From assembly GCF_029892285.1 (NCBI RefSeq), contig NZ_JARXVM010000015.1:62001-126000 (forward strand): a stretch of DNA of 64,000 bases, given 5' to 3'. Shown one piece after another: positions 35,663 through 46,156 of the stretch. A program made the translations under genes and the position numbers. Positions within the stretch are counted from its first letter, which is position 1. The number at the start of each line of letters is the position of its first letter. Below the pieces are notes generated by a model. It was not told the origin of the DNA and searched no databases. It was given only the letters and a program-made list of their open reading frames with translations. The DNA is from Rhizobium sp. SG_E_25_P2 (GTDB taxonomy: Bacteria; Pseudomonadota; Alphaproteobacteria; Rhizobiales; Rhizobiaceae).

Positions 35663-36357
35663 GCCTTCATCTTTGGCCGAACGCGCGAGAGGCCGCCGTC
35701 GACGGCCAGAGTCTGACCGGTGATCCAGTCGTTTGCGGGGTCGAGCAGGAACACCACCGCCCGCGCCACATCACCGGGCGTGCCGATCCGGCCCAGCGCA
35801 TGCATGGCCTCCGACACCTTGCGCGACAGCTCGTTGCCGGTCACGCCCGCCGTCAGCGGCGTCTCAGTGAGGCCGGGGGCCACGGCGTTGACGCGCAATT
35901 TCTGTCCGGCATAGCTCGCCGCCGCCGCCAGCGTCAGGCCGATCACGCCGGCCTTGGCGGCGGCGATCGCTTCGTGATTGGCAAGCCCTTCCATAGCGGC
36001 GGCCGAGGAGACCAGCACCACCGATCCGCCCTGCTTCATATGCTTGCCGGCGGCGCGCATGGTGGCGAAAGCGGTGGTCAGCGAGGCCGAGATCACCGCG
36101 TCATATTGCTCGCGGGTGGTCAGATGCGCGGGCTTGAGAAGAAGCGAGCCCGAAAAATTGACGACGCCCTGTATGTCGCCCGCCGTCTGGAACGCGCGGT
36201 CGACGGCGTCGAAATCACTGGCGTCGAGGATGATGTCGGGGGTGATCTTGGTCGAATCGCGGGCAGTGGTCACCACCTCGTGCCCAGCCGCGCTGAGCAG
36301 TCCTGTGGTCGCCTGTCCGATGCCGCTCGATGCGGCGATGATAAGAAATCGCGCCAT
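35659..36357 (-). CDS. SDR-family protein of the photolyase operon, catalytic Tyr replaced
   Basis: A 232-residue Rossmann-fold protein with the LIIAASSGIGQAT cofactor loop, NFSG in place of NNAG, SSAAAMEG and a C-terminal WITGQTLAVDGGLSR. Where SDRs have YxxxK the sequence reads HEAIAAAK, so the Tyr is Ile while Lys is kept. It may therefore not be a normal dehydrogenase. Its stop overlaps the photolyase start by four bases, which makes it the first gene of that operon. Confidence 0.85.
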   Translation of the reverse strand: MARFLIIAASSGIGQATTGLLSAAGHEVVTTARDSTKITPDIILDASDFDAVDRAFQTAGDIQGVVNFSGSLLLKPAHLTTREQYDAVISASLTTAFATMRAAGKHMKQGGSVVLVSSAAAMEGLANHEAIAAAKAGVIGLTLAAAASYAGQKLRVNAVAPGLTETPLTAGVTGNELSRKVSEAMHALGRIGTPGDVARAVVFLLDPANDWITGQTLAVDGGLSRVRPKMKA

Positions 36358-36422
36358 GCCGGTCTCCTTTTCCCCTTCCTACGCAGGAAGGAGGCGAGGG
36401 GATCTGGCGCGTCTGTCAGGGA

Positions 36423-36641
36423 TCAGGCGGCGGGACTCATCCGCAGCGCGGTGACCAGTTGACCCGGTTCGCGCACGCCGTGACGATAGAGCTGGATGAG
36501 GGCGCGGGCGAGACGCTGGCAGGCTTCTTCATTGTCGGAAATGTGATGCTCGCCGCAAAGACTTGCATAAGCCTGGGCCAACCGGTCCATATCGTCGGGG
36601 CCGAACATGCCGATGTCCTGACCGTCGAGTAGATACCGCAT
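36423..36641 (-). CDS. Small hypothetical protein
   Basis: A 72-residue acidic protein beginning MRYLLDGQDIGMFGPDDMDRL, all-helical by eye, with no membrane segment. I do not recognise it. The ATG at 36641 is chosen because GAGAGGGGGG lies just upstream; the open frame to 36866 has no such site. A likely conserved rhizobial small protein. Confidence 0.55.
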   Translation of the reverse strand: MRYLLDGQDIGMFGPDDMDRLAQAYASLCGEHHISDNEEACQRLARALIQLYRHGVREPGQLVTALRMSPAA

Positions 36642-36826
36642 ATCAGCCCCCCTCTCATCGGCGCCGCCAACGCCCGCATCTCCATGAGATGCGAAGTTTA
36701 ACAGCGGAATATGGCGAGACTGCGCGCGCGCCTGATTCCCCCAAAGAAAATCAAGGGCGCGGCAAATGGTTCCGAAAAACAACGCCCGCCATGCGGCGAG
36801 CGTTGTTTGGTCGACGTCTGGCCCGG

Positions 36827-37219
36827 TCAGCCCTTCTTGGGACCGGCGTCCAGGAACTGCGCGCACCAGCTCGGCTGGCCGTCGAGGCCGGCGCGGTCCG
36901 AAATCGCGGTGATCGACTTGATCTTGTAGGAATCATTGACCGTCAGCCTGACCGTGCAGGACAGGTAGCGGGTGGTCGTCTTCTTCTTGGCCTTGCCCTG
37001 TGCGGCCACGCGCACGGTCTTGTAGCCGCCCTTCCACACATAGGTCGAGGTCGAGCCGCTGTCTTCGTCGCTAGCGGGCGGGCCGTAGGCGGCGAAGAAT
37101 TTGCCGGCTTCGGCGCCAACCCACCGTTGGGAAAGCGGATCGGAAGAGACGACGCCGGTCGTGGTGCAGGATGCGAGAAGCGCCGTGACGACGGCGGCAA
37201 ACGCGAGGCGGAGGGTCAT
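36827..37219 (-). CDS. Putative outer-membrane lipoprotein
   Basis: A 130-residue protein with a lipoprotein signal ending LLAS-C (Cys18), so it should be lipid-anchored. The mature part has SQRWVGAEAGKFFAAYGPPASDEDSG, then STYVWKGG and a Lys/Arg/Thr-rich stretch, and resembles small outer-membrane assembly-like lipoproteins only in general form. The ATG at 37219 is preceded by GCGAGGCGGAGGG... on the coding strand no strong site is visible; the longer frame to 37576 would put the signal inside the protein and is rejected. Confidence 0.7.
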   Translation of the reverse strand: MTLRLAFAAVVTALLASCTTTGVVSSDPLSQRWVGAEAGKFFAAYGPPASDEDSGSTSTYVWKGGYKTVRVAAQGKAKKKTTTRYLSCTVRLTVNDSYKIKSITAISDRAGLDGQPSWCAQFLDAGPKKG

Positions 37220-37505
37220 TGAGCTCGATGTCCTTGAACTGGGCGACGCGGGATGAAAATCAGGGGAGGAGTCCGCGGCGCGCGCTGTTTTGCTGCGGTT
37301 TCGCTCTAGCGCGAGCCTGTGCAAAACGGAACGGGAATTTTCAATTGCCCGCGGAAATTTATCGGGCTTGCTGGAATTGTATGCTTTTTGACCTTTTGGA
37401 AAATAATTTCTCGGAACCGCTTGCATTTTAGAAAAGGATACGCTCATTTTTGCCTCAACCACGCCGGTTTGTGCTGGCGGGGATAAACCAAAGGGGAAAA
37501 CCAAG

Positions 37506-39101
37506 ATGAAGAAGCTCGCCACGCTGCTTGCAGCGACCGCTCTCGTGTCCACTTTTGCGCTCGCCGCCCAGGCCAAGACGCTTGTTTATTGCTCCGAAGC
37601 GTCGCCGGAAGGCTTCGATCCGGCGCTGTACACCGGCGGCCAGACCTTCGACGCCTCTTCGCGCACCGCCTATAACCGCCTCGTCGAATTCAAGCATGGC
37701 GGCACGGAACTCGAGCCCGGCCTCGCCGAAAGCTGGACCATTTCGCCCGACGGCCTTGAATACACCTTCAAGCTGCGCGCAGGCGTCAAGTTCCAGACCA
37801 CAGAATATTTCACCCCCACCCGCGACCTCAACGCCGATGACGTGATCTTCTCCTTCGAGCGCCAGCTCAAGGCCGATCATCCCTGGCACAAATATGTCGA
37901 AGGCGCGGCTTGGGAATACGCTGCCGGCATGGGCCTGCCCGAGAATGTCAAGGCTGTTGAAAAGGTCGACGACCTCACCGTCAAATTCGTGCTGAACAAG
38001 CCGGAAGCGCCGTTCCTCGCCAATCTCGGCATGGACTTCGCCTCGATCCTGTCCAAGGAATATGCCGACAAGCTGCAGGCCGATGGCAAGATGGGCCAGC
38101 TCAACCAGATGCCGCTCGGCACCGGTCCCTTCACCTTCGTGGCCTATCAGGCCGACGCCGTGATCCGCTACAAGGCCAACGACACCTATTTCAAGGGCAA
38201 GGAAAAGATCGACGATCTCGTCTTCGCGATCACCACCGACGCCGCCGTGCGCGCTCAGAAGCTCAAGGCCGGCGAATGCCATGTGATGCCCTATCCGAAC
38301 GCCGCCGATGTCGCGGACCTCAAGGCTGATCCGAATCTCAACGTCATCGAACAGCCAGGCCTGAACGTCGCCTATCTCGCCTACAACACCACCCAGGCGC
38401 CGTTCGACAAGCCTGAAGTGCGCAAGGCGCTGAACATGGCGATCAACAAGCAGGCGATCGTCGACGCCGTGTTCCAGGGCGCGGCCCAGCCGGCCAAGAA
38501 CCCGATCCCGCCGACCATGTGGTCCTATAACGACAAGGTCGAAGACGACAAATACGACGTCGACGCCGCCAAGGCCGCGCTCGAAAAGGCTGGCGTCACG
38601 GGTCTGAAGATGAAGATCTGGGCCATGCCGGTGTCGCGTCCCTACATGCTCAACGCCCGCCGCGCGGCCGAGATCATGCAGGCCGATTTCGCCAAGATCG
38701 GCGTGGAAGTCGAGATCGTCTCCTATGAATGGGCCGAATATCTCGACAAGTCCAAGGCCAAGGACCGCGACGGCGCCGTCATGCTCGGCTGGACCGGCGA
38801 CAATGGCGATCCGGACAACTTCCTCGACACTCTGCTCGGCTGCAACGCCGTGGGCGGCAACAACCGCGCTCAGTGGTGCAACAAGGAGTTCGACGATCTG
38901 GTGAAGAAGGCCAAGATCACCTCCGACATCGCCGAGCGCACCAAGCTCTATGAAGAGGCGCAGGTCGTCTTCAAGCGCGAGGCGCCCTGGGCCACCATCG
39001 ACCATTCGGTCGGCTTCACGCCCGTGTCCAAGAAGGTCTCCGGTTACCAGATGGATCCGCTCGGCATCCACCGTTTCGACGGCGTGGACATCGCGGAATA
39101 A
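37506..39101 (+). CDS. dppA: Peptide ABC transporter substrate-binding protein, DppA-like
   Basis: A 531-residue family-5 binding protein with a signal peptide ending LAAQA-KTL (about residue 23). LVYCSEASPEGFDPALYTGGQTFDASSRTAYNRLV (here in parts: YCSEASPEGFDPAL) and PLGTGPF, DADNFL-like GDPDNFLDTLLGC and WCNKEFD are the conserved regions of DppA. It binds dipeptides or related compounds such as heme or aminolevulinate. AAGGGG lies before the ATG. The 286 bases upstream carry no gene and should hold the promoter. Confidence 0.9.
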   Translation: MKKLATLLAATALVSTFALAAQAKTLVYCSEASPEGFDPALYTGGQTFDASSRTAYNRLVEFKHGGTELEPGLAESWTISPDGLEYTFKLRAGVKFQTTEYFTPTRDLNADDVIFSFERQLKADHPWHKYVEGAAWEYAAGMGLPENVKAVEKVDDLTVKFVLNKPEAPFLANLGMDFASILSKEYADKLQADGKMGQLNQMPLGTGPFTFVAYQADAVIRYKANDTYFKGKEKIDDLVFAITTDAAVRAQKLKAGECHVMPYPNAADVADLKADPNLNVIEQPGLNVAYLAYNTTQAPFDKPEVRKALNMAINKQAIVDAVFQGAAQPAKNPIPPTMWSYNDKVEDDKYDVDAAKAALEKAGVTGLKMKIWAMPVSRPYMLNARRAAEIMQADFAKIGVEVEIVSYEWAEYLDKSKAKDRDGAVMLGWTGDNGDPDNFLDTLLGCNAVGGNNRAQWCNKEFDDLVKKAKITSDIAERTKLYEEAQVVFKREAPWATIDHSVGFTPVSKKVSGYQMDPLGIHRFDGVDIAE

Positions 39102-39119
39102 TTCGTCACAATTGAAACT

Positions 39120-39170
39120 GCCCTCCCATGACGGGAGGGCGATGAGCGGGGAAGCGTAAGCCTCCCCGCT
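39120..39170 (+). promoter_or_regulatory. Two stem-loops between dppA and dppB
   Basis: GCCCTCCC-ATGAC-GGGAGGGC (39120-39140) and AGCGGGGA...TCCCCGCT (39145-39170) form two stable stems in the 90-base gap. Such hairpins after a binding-protein gene stabilise its mRNA or partly stop transcription so the binding protein outnumbers the permeases. Confidence 0.6.
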
Positions 39171-39191
39171 TTCGAACAATGGAAAGAGCCC

Positions 39192-40196
39192 ATGCTGCGG
39201 TTTCTTATCGGCAGGCTGGCTGTGCTGATCCCCACTTTCGTGGGCGTCGCCCTGATCGCATTCTCCTTCATCCGTCTTCTGCCCGGCGATCCGGTGATGC
39301 TGATGTCGGGCGAGCGTGTGATGGATCCCGAACGGCACGCCCAGATCATGCAGGATCTCGGCCTCGACAGGCCCTTCTACGCCCAATTCGCCGATTATCT
39401 CGGCGGCGTCGTCACCGGCGATCTCGGAACCTCCATCGTCACCAAGCGCCCGGTGCTCGATGAGTTCTTCGCGCTGTTTCCGGCCACCGTCGAACTCTCT
39501 CTCTGCGCCATCCTGCTCGCGGTCGCCATCGGCGTGCCGGCCGGCGTCGTCGCCGCCATCAAGCGCGGCACCTGGGTCGACCAGTCGGTAATGGGGGTCG
39601 CCCTGATCGGCTATTCCATGCCGATCTTCTGGTGGGGCCTGCTGCTGATCATCTTCTTCTCCGGCTATCTGCAATGGACGCCGGTGTCGGGCCGCATTTC
39701 GCTGATGTATTTCTTCCCGCAGGTCACCGGCTTCATGCTGATCGACAGCCTGCTGTCGGGCCAGAAAGGCGCGTTCCAGTCCGCCGTCAGCTATCTCATC
39801 CTGCCGACCATCGTGCTCGGCACGATCCCGCTCGCGGTGATCGCGCGGCAGACGCGCTCGGCCATGCTGGAAGTTCTGGGCGAGGATTATGTCCGCACCG
39901 CCCGCGCCAAGGGGCTGACGCCCTTCCGCGTGGTCGGCGTGCACGCGCTCAGAAACGCGATGATCCCCGTCGTCACCACCATCGGCCTGCAAGTGGGCGT
40001 GCTGTTGGCCGGCGCGATCCTGACGGAATCGATCTTCTCCTGGCCGGGCATCGGCAAATGGATGGTCGATGCGGTGTTCAAGCGCGACTATGTCGTCGTT
40101 CAGGGCGGGCTGTTGCTCATCGCCGCCGTGATCATGCTGGTCAACCTGATCGTCGACCTGCTTTACGGCTTCCTCAACCCGCGCATCGCGAGATAG
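39192..40196 (+). CDS. dppB: Peptide ABC transporter permease, DppB-like
   Basis: A 334-residue inner-membrane permease with about six helices and the family pattern MLRFLIGRLAVLIPTFVGVALIAFSFIRLLPGDPV at the start and an EAA-type loop LEVLGEDYVRTARAKGL. It forms the channel with DppC. AAAGAGCCC precedes the ATG. Confidence 0.92.
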   Translation: MLRFLIGRLAVLIPTFVGVALIAFSFIRLLPGDPVMLMSGERVMDPERHAQIMQDLGLDRPFYAQFADYLGGVVTGDLGTSIVTKRPVLDEFFALFPATVELSLCAILLAVAIGVPAGVVAAIKRGTWVDQSVMGVALIGYSMPIFWWGLLLIIFFSGYLQWTPVSGRISLMYFFPQVTGFMLIDSLLSGQKGAFQSAVSYLILPTIVLGTIPLAVIARQTRSAMLEVLGEDYVRTARAKGLTPFRVVGVHALRNAMIPVVTTIGLQVGVLLAGAILTESIFSWPGIGKWMVDAVFKRDYVVVQGGLLLIAAVIMLVNLIVDLLYGFLNPRIAR

Positions 40197-40206
40197 GAGA
40201 GGGGAC

Positions 40207-41106
40207 ATGGCTTTGACAGACACAAAGACCATCGCCGCCGCGCCGCCTTCGGCGCTCCGCGAATTCTGGTTCTACTTCTCCCGCAACAAGGGCGCGGTCA
40301 TCGGCCTCATCATCTTCACCATCATTCTGCTGATGGCGATCTTTGCGCCATGGGTCTCCCCGCATGCGCCGGATGCGCAGGATCGTTCGGTCCTGCTGCT
40401 GCCGCCGGTGTGGATGGACAAGGGCTCTTCGCTCTTCCTTCTCGGCACCGACGCTGTCGGCCGCGATATCCTTTCGCGGCTGATCTTCGGCGCGCGCTTC
40501 TCGCTGTTCGTCGGCGTGGTCGTGGTGTCGATCTCGGTGATCTCTGGCGTGCTGATCGGCCTTGTCGCCGGCTATTTCGGCGGCAAGGTCGACACGGTGA
40601 TCATGCGGATCATGGATATCATCCTGGCGTTTCCGTCGCTGCTGCTCGCGCTGGTGCTGGTGGCGGTGCTGGGGCCTGGCCTCGTCAACGCCATGATCGC
40701 GATCTCGCTCGTCAACCAGCCGCATTTCGTGCGCCTGACGCGCGCTGCGGTGATGATCGAACGCGGCAAGGATTATGTGGTCGGCTCGCGGGTTGCGGGC
40801 GCCGGCACGGCGCGGCTGATGTTCCTGACCATCCTGCCCAACTGTCTTGCGCCGCTGATCGTCCAGGCCACGCTCGCCTTCTCGGCGGCGATCCTGGATG
40901 CGGCCGCGCTCGGCTTTCTCGGCATGGGCGCGCAGCCGCCGACGCCGGAATGGGGCACCATGCTCGCCGAAGCCCGCGAATTCATCCAGCGCGCCTGGTG
41001 GGTGGTCACCTTCCCGGGGCTCGCGATCCTGATCACGGTGCTCGCAATCAACCTGATGGGCGACGGCCTGCGCGATGCGCTCGATCCCAAGCTGAAGAGG
41101 TCGTGA
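40207..41106 (+). CDS. dppC: Peptide ABC transporter permease, DppC-like
   Basis: A 299-residue permease with an OppC N-terminal helix, FLLGTDAVGRDILSRLIFGARFSLFVG and the EAA-type loop ERGKDYVVGSRVAGAG. It partners DppB. GAGAGGGGAC lies before the ATG. Its stop is only 4 bases before an unrelated gene that splits the operon. Confidence 0.92.
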   Translation: MALTDTKTIAAAPPSALREFWFYFSRNKGAVIGLIIFTIILLMAIFAPWVSPHAPDAQDRSVLLLPPVWMDKGSSLFLLGTDAVGRDILSRLIFGARFSLFVGVVVVSISVISGVLIGLVAGYFGGKVDTVIMRIMDIILAFPSLLLALVLVAVLGPGLVNAMIAISLVNQPHFVRLTRAAVMIERGKDYVVGSRVAGAGTARLMFLTILPNCLAPLIVQATLAFSAAILDAAALGFLGMGAQPPTPEWGTMLAEAREFIQRAWWVVTFPGLAILITVLAINLMGDGLRDALDPKLKRS

Positions 41107-41110
41107 TGGC

Positions 41111-41650
41111 ATGAACGCCTGGGTCGGTCCGGCCATTGTCGCAGCGGCGATATCGAGCGTCATCGGCGTCTTGAGCCTCTACCTCAATGCCTGGCTGACG
41201 CTCAGACTGGACCGGACCCGGCGGCTGGAAAAGGTCAGGGACGTGCAGATTGCCCTGTTGGCGGAAATCCGCGCCGACATCCACAATCTCAGGTTCTTCG
41301 ATTTGGACGGGCATCTGGAACTGGTGATGGAGCGTTATCGGACGATACCGGGCTATGTCCCCAAGCCGAGCCGGTCTCCGCCCTTGCTTCTGGAGGGGCT
41401 GCTGAAGTCGGATGTTCAATTGCTGCCGTCTTGGGTCATCGACGCGGTCATACTCTATGTTCGACAGAAGACGGCGATCGAGTTGTTCGTCGATGACATC
41501 AGGGGCGATGACTTCGCCAAACGCGACAAGGAACTGCAGATGAAGATGTATGCTGACTTCATCAATATGAAGAAAGTGGAGCACTCATTGGCGCGGGCGG
41601 CGCGCGATGTGCTGGAAGCGTCCCTCGAATTCACAGCCCGGCGTCAGTAG
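41111..41650 (+). CDS. Hypothetical membrane-anchored protein inserted in the dpp operon
   Basis: A 179-residue protein with one N-terminal hydrophobic segment (VGPAIVAAAISSVIGVLSLYL, residues about 5-25) followed by a charged helical cytoplasmic part with many Arg, Glu and Asp residues. I recognise no family. It lies between dppC and dppD in the same direction, where other bacteria have no gene, and 139 bases separate it from dppD. Its Leu/Val codons are less GC-biased than the neighbours, a mild hint of later arrival. It could be regulatory or a passenger. Confidence 0.6.
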   Translation: MNAWVGPAIVAAAISSVIGVLSLYLNAWLTLRLDRTRRLEKVRDVQIALLAEIRADIHNLRFFDLDGHLELVMERYRTIPGYVPKPSRSPPLLLEGLLKSDVQLLPSWVIDAVILYVRQKTAIELFVDDIRGDDFAKRDKELQMKMYADFINMKKVEHSLARAARDVLEASLEFTARRQ

Positions 41651-41789
41651 CCGGGCTGGGGCCCTGTCGGGCCATCAAGGGGTGTCGTGTTGTAGGGCGG
41701 GATCGGCTTCGATGGTTTCGGCGTGTATGAACGCATGGCGCCTGCTCCTGTTAGACTTGGAATAATAATATCTGAAAGAGGCGAATACA

Positions 41790-42787
41790 ATGCCCTTGCT
41801 AGACATACGAAATCTCACCGTCGAGTTCGAGACGACGTCGGGCCTGTTTCGCGCCGTCGACGGCGTGTCGCTTGCCTGTGATCGCGGCGAGATCCTCGCG
41901 GTGGTCGGCGAGTCCGGATCGGGCAAGTCGGTGGCCATGCTCGCGGTGATGGGGCTTCTTCCGTGGACGGCCAGGATCTCCGCCGACGCCATGCTGTTTG
42001 ACGGCAAGGACCTGCGCTCGCTCACGCCGGCGGAGCGGCGCAAGATCATCGGCAAGGATGTGGCGATGATCTTCCAGGAGCCGATGACCTCGCTCAATCC
42101 GTGCTTCACCGTCGGCTTCCAGCTGGACGAGGCGCTCAAGACCCATTTGGACCTGTCGAAGTCCGAACGCCGCGCCCGCTCGATCGAGCTTCTCAAGAAG
42201 GTCGGCATTCCCGCGCCCGAAAGCCGGCTCGGCAATTTCCCGCATCAGATGTCGGGCGGAATGAGCCAGCGCGTGATGATAGCCATGGCGCTGGCCTGCA
42301 ATCCGAAACTGCTGATCGCCGACGAGCCGACCACCGCGCTCGACGTGACCATTCAGGCGCAGATCCTCGATCTCCTCGTGCGCCTGCAGGAGGAAGAGGG
42401 CATGGCGCTGGTGTTGATCACCCATGACATGGGCGTGGTCGCTGAAACCGCCCATCGCGTTCAGGTGCAATATGCCGGTCAGAAGGTCGAGGAGCAGCCG
42501 GTGATCGAGCTCTTCGCCGATCCGCATCACCCCTACACGGCGGCGCTTTTGTCGGCGCTGCCGGAACGCGCCGTCGCCGGCGGACGCCTGCCGTCGATCG
42601 CGGGCGTCGTGCCCGGCGCGCATGACAGGCCCACGGGCTGTCTGTTCTCGCCGCGCTGCAAATTCGCCACCGATCTCTGTCGCCAGACCGCCAAGCGCCA
42701 GGGGCCGGAACTCGGCTCGGCGCTCTGCAACTATCCGCTCATCCACGGCATGCCTCAGGGCCATCCGAGCAAGGAGGAGGCCTTCGC

Positions 42788-42791
<4 letters not shown>
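41790..42791 (+). CDS. dppD: Peptide ABC transporter ATPase, DppD-like
   Basis: A 333-residue oligopeptide-type ATPase with Walker [10 protein letters not shown], signature [15 protein letters not shown], Walker [13 protein letters not shown] and switch ITHDMG. The C-terminal [11 protein letters not shown] cysteine region is typical of Dpp/Opp ATPases. Its stop overlaps the dppF ATG by four bases. Confidence 0.92.
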
Positions 42792-43732
<941 letters not shown>

Positions 43733-43856
43733 GGTCTTCGCGCCGCCGCAAAAATGTGAGAAAGACGCTCATCTTCTTGGTTCCTTGACCGTTGTCAGGG
43801 ACAGGGCCGTTCGTCGGCGGTAACGACGGGCGTTTTCTCATTGCGGCACGATCATC

Positions 43857-45071
43857 ATGCGTAAACTGAAAATCCTTTCCGTCGCTCTTCTGCTCTCGCT
43901 GCCCGTTGGCGCAGTCGCGCTTCGCATGGCCGGCGCCAACGCCTATCCGACGCCGGAAAGCCTGGGCGCGGCGCTGTTTCACGACAAGACCCTGTCGTTT
44001 AACCGCACGCAGGCCTGTTCGACCTGTCATATGCCCGATATGGGCTTCACCGATCACAACGAGCCGGGCGGCGCCGCCGTCTCGCGCGGCGACGACAGCA
44101 AGTCCTTCGGCGATCGCAATGCGCCTTCGGTGGCCTATGCCGCCTTCAGCCCCGCCTTCCACAAGGACAAGGCGACCGGCGTCTGGCAGGGCGGCCAGTT
44201 CTGGGATGGCCGCGCCGGCAAGCTCGAGGATCAGGCCGGCGGGCCGCCGCTCAACCCGATCGAAATGGGCATGCCCGACAAGAAGACCGTCGCCGCCCGC
44301 ATCCAGGAAAATTCAGGCTATGTCGACGCCATCAAGCGCTTGTATGGCAAGGACGCGCTGTCGACGGATGACAAGGCCTTCGCCTCGGTCACCAGCGCCA
44401 TCGCCGCCTTCGAGCGCACCAAGGACGTTTCGCCCTTCGATTCCCGTTATGATCGTTATCTGCGCGGCGAGGAGAAGTTCACCGAGCAAGAAGAGCTTGG
44501 CCGCACGCTGTTCTTCTCCACCCAATTCGCCAATTGCAGCCTCTGCCACGACATCAAGGGCATGGACGGCCGCTATGAGAGCTCGACCTTTTCGAGCCAC
44601 AAATATTTCAACATCGGCGTGCCCGCCAACACCGCCGCCCGCGCCAGGAACGGCGTGAAGCCTGGCTATGTCGATATCGGCCTGGCCGCGAATCCCGAAG
44701 TGGCCGGCGATCCGGCTGAGAAGGGCAAGTTCAAGGTTCCGACGCTGCGCAATATCGCGGTCACAGGCCCCTATATGCACAATGGCGTCTTCAAGGATCT
44801 CCGCACGGTCATCCTGTTCTACAACAAGTATAATTCCAAGAAGAAGAGCCGACAGATCAATCCCGAAACCGGTCAGCGCTGGGCCGACCCCGAAATCGCC
44901 GGCAATCTCGCGACCAAGGAACTGGAGACCGGCCCCGGCCTCGACGACAAGCGCATTGATGCGCTTGTCGCCTTCCTGAAGACGCTGACCGACAAGCGCT
45001 ATGAGCCGCTGCTCGCCAAGGCCCCGACCCCAAAGGCCGCCGAAGCGGGCACATCAGCCGCCAAGCCCTGA
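43857..45071 (+). CDS. Di-heme cytochrome c peroxidase, MauG/CcpA family
   Basis: A 404-residue periplasmic protein with a signal peptide (residues 1-about 24) and two heme c sites, C54STC57H58 and C227SLC230H231. The peroxidase-type NRNAPS-like GDRNAPSVAYAAF and the TLRNIAVTGPYMHNGVF segment near the C-terminal heme are typical of the family, which reduces hydrogen peroxide with electrons from cytochrome c or acts on protein tryptophans (MauG). No methylamine gene is beside it. The last 20 residues are Ala/Lys/Pro-rich. Confidence 0.9.
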   Translation: MRKLKILSVALLLSLPVGAVALRMAGANAYPTPESLGAALFHDKTLSFNRTQACSTCHMPDMGFTDHNEPGGAAVSRGDDSKSFGDRNAPSVAYAAFSPAFHKDKATGVWQGGQFWDGRAGKLEDQAGGPPLNPIEMGMPDKKTVAARIQENSGYVDAIKRLYGKDALSTDDKAFASVTSAIAAFERTKDVSPFDSRYDRYLRGEEKFTEQEELGRTLFFSTQFANCSLCHDIKGMDGRYESSTFSSHKYFNIGVPANTAARARNGVKPGYVDIGLAANPEVAGDPAEKGKFKVPTLRNIAVTGPYMHNGVFKDLRTVILFYNKYNSKKKSRQINPETGQRWADPEIAGNLATKELETGPGLDDKRIDALVAFLKTLTDKRYEPLLAKAPTPKAAEAGTSAAKP

Positions 45072-45220
45072 CGGATTTCGCCGGTTCCTTGATGTTGGCC
45101 TGGGCCGCGTCCATGCGCTTCCGCCTGAGGGACGTTCCTCATTGGCTCTGGACAGGCCCTTTCTCTGCGCCTACCTATGGGCCGCAGAGGATGCGGCGTG
45201 GCCGCCGAGGGAGGAAATCC

Positions 45221-45988
45221 ATGCTGACTATACCCGATCTCGCCGGCAAGGCGGTCTTGATCACCGGCGCATCGACCGGCATCGGCGCGGCGCTTGCCCG
45301 CGCCTTTGGCGCGCAGGGCGCCAAGGTGATCGTCCATTACAATTCGAGCGCCGACGCGGCCGAACGCGTGGCCGCTGATATCAGGACGGCGGGCGGCGAG
45401 GCGGCGCTGGCGCGCGGCGACGCCTCGAAATCAGCGGAAATCGCCCGCGTCGTGGACGAAGCCGCAAGCGCCTTCGGCCGTCTGGATGGTTTGATCAACA
45501 ATGCCGGCGCCATGGTCGCCCGCACGCTCTATGAAGACATGACCGACGACTATTATGACGCGGTGATGGATCTCAACGCCCGTTCCGTGGTGTCTGCCTC
45601 CAAGGCGGCGATCGCCCATCTCAAGAAAGACGGCGGCTTCATCGTCAACACCACCTCGGTGGCCGCCCGCACCGGCGGCACGGCAGGCTCCGGCGTCTAC
45701 GGTTCGTCGAAAGCCTTTGTCGGCGCAGTCACCAAGGGGCTGGCGCTCGAATTCGGCAAATATGGCGTGCGCGTCAATGCGGTCGCGCCCGGCTTCATCG
45801 AAACGCCGTTCCAGGAAAAATACGCGCTGCCGGGCCAGAGCGAGAAGGTCGCCGCCGCCGTGCCGTTGGGACGTCCGGGCGCGCCGGAAGATTGCGTCGG
45901 CGCCTATCTCTTCCTCGCCTCCGCCCTATTGTCGGGCTATGTCACCGGCCAGACCATTGATGTCAACGGCGGCCAGATCATGCCTTAA
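45221..45988 (+). CDS. SDR-family oxidoreductase, 3-oxoacyl-ACP reductase-like
   Basis: A 255-residue classical SDR: TGASTGIG cofactor motif, NNAGAMV, the catalytic NTTS and YGSSK (Ser, Tyr, Lys all present) and the GYVTGQTIDVNGGQIMP end. Substrate is unknown; fatty-acid or sugar oxidoreduction are both possible. The ATG at 45221 follows a strong GAGGGAGGAAATCC site, so the open frame upstream to 45089 is not part of it. Confidence 0.88.
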   Translation: MLTIPDLAGKAVLITGASTGIGAALARAFGAQGAKVIVHYNSSADAAERVAADIRTAGGEAALARGDASKSAEIARVVDEAASAFGRLDGLINNAGAMVARTLYEDMTDDYYDAVMDLNARSVVSASKAAIAHLKKDGGFIVNTTSVAARTGGTAGSGVYGSSKAFVGAVTKGLALEFGKYGVRVNAVAPGFIETPFQEKYALPGQSEKVAAAVPLGRPGAPEDCVGAYLFLASALLSGYVTGQTIDVNGGQIMP

Positions 45989-46156
45989 GCGCGATCTGGA
46001 CAAACAGGTTCTGATCAAGTCGCCGAGTTGACGCGGTTTCGGATTTCCGTACAAGCTTTGCTGCGCGGAAGCACATCGCCGACGCCTGCGTTCGCCGAAA
46101 TAGCGGAGCGCGACGGAAAGGAGAGCGCCAGCCCAGGGAGCCGGCGCGAGGGGATC

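Noticed and set aside
37455-40232. A 925-codon open frame on the minus strand over dppA and dppB
   Set aside because: It mirrors two well-supported transporter genes and shows only repetitive His/Asp/Gly-rich sequence; it is a codon-bias shadow.
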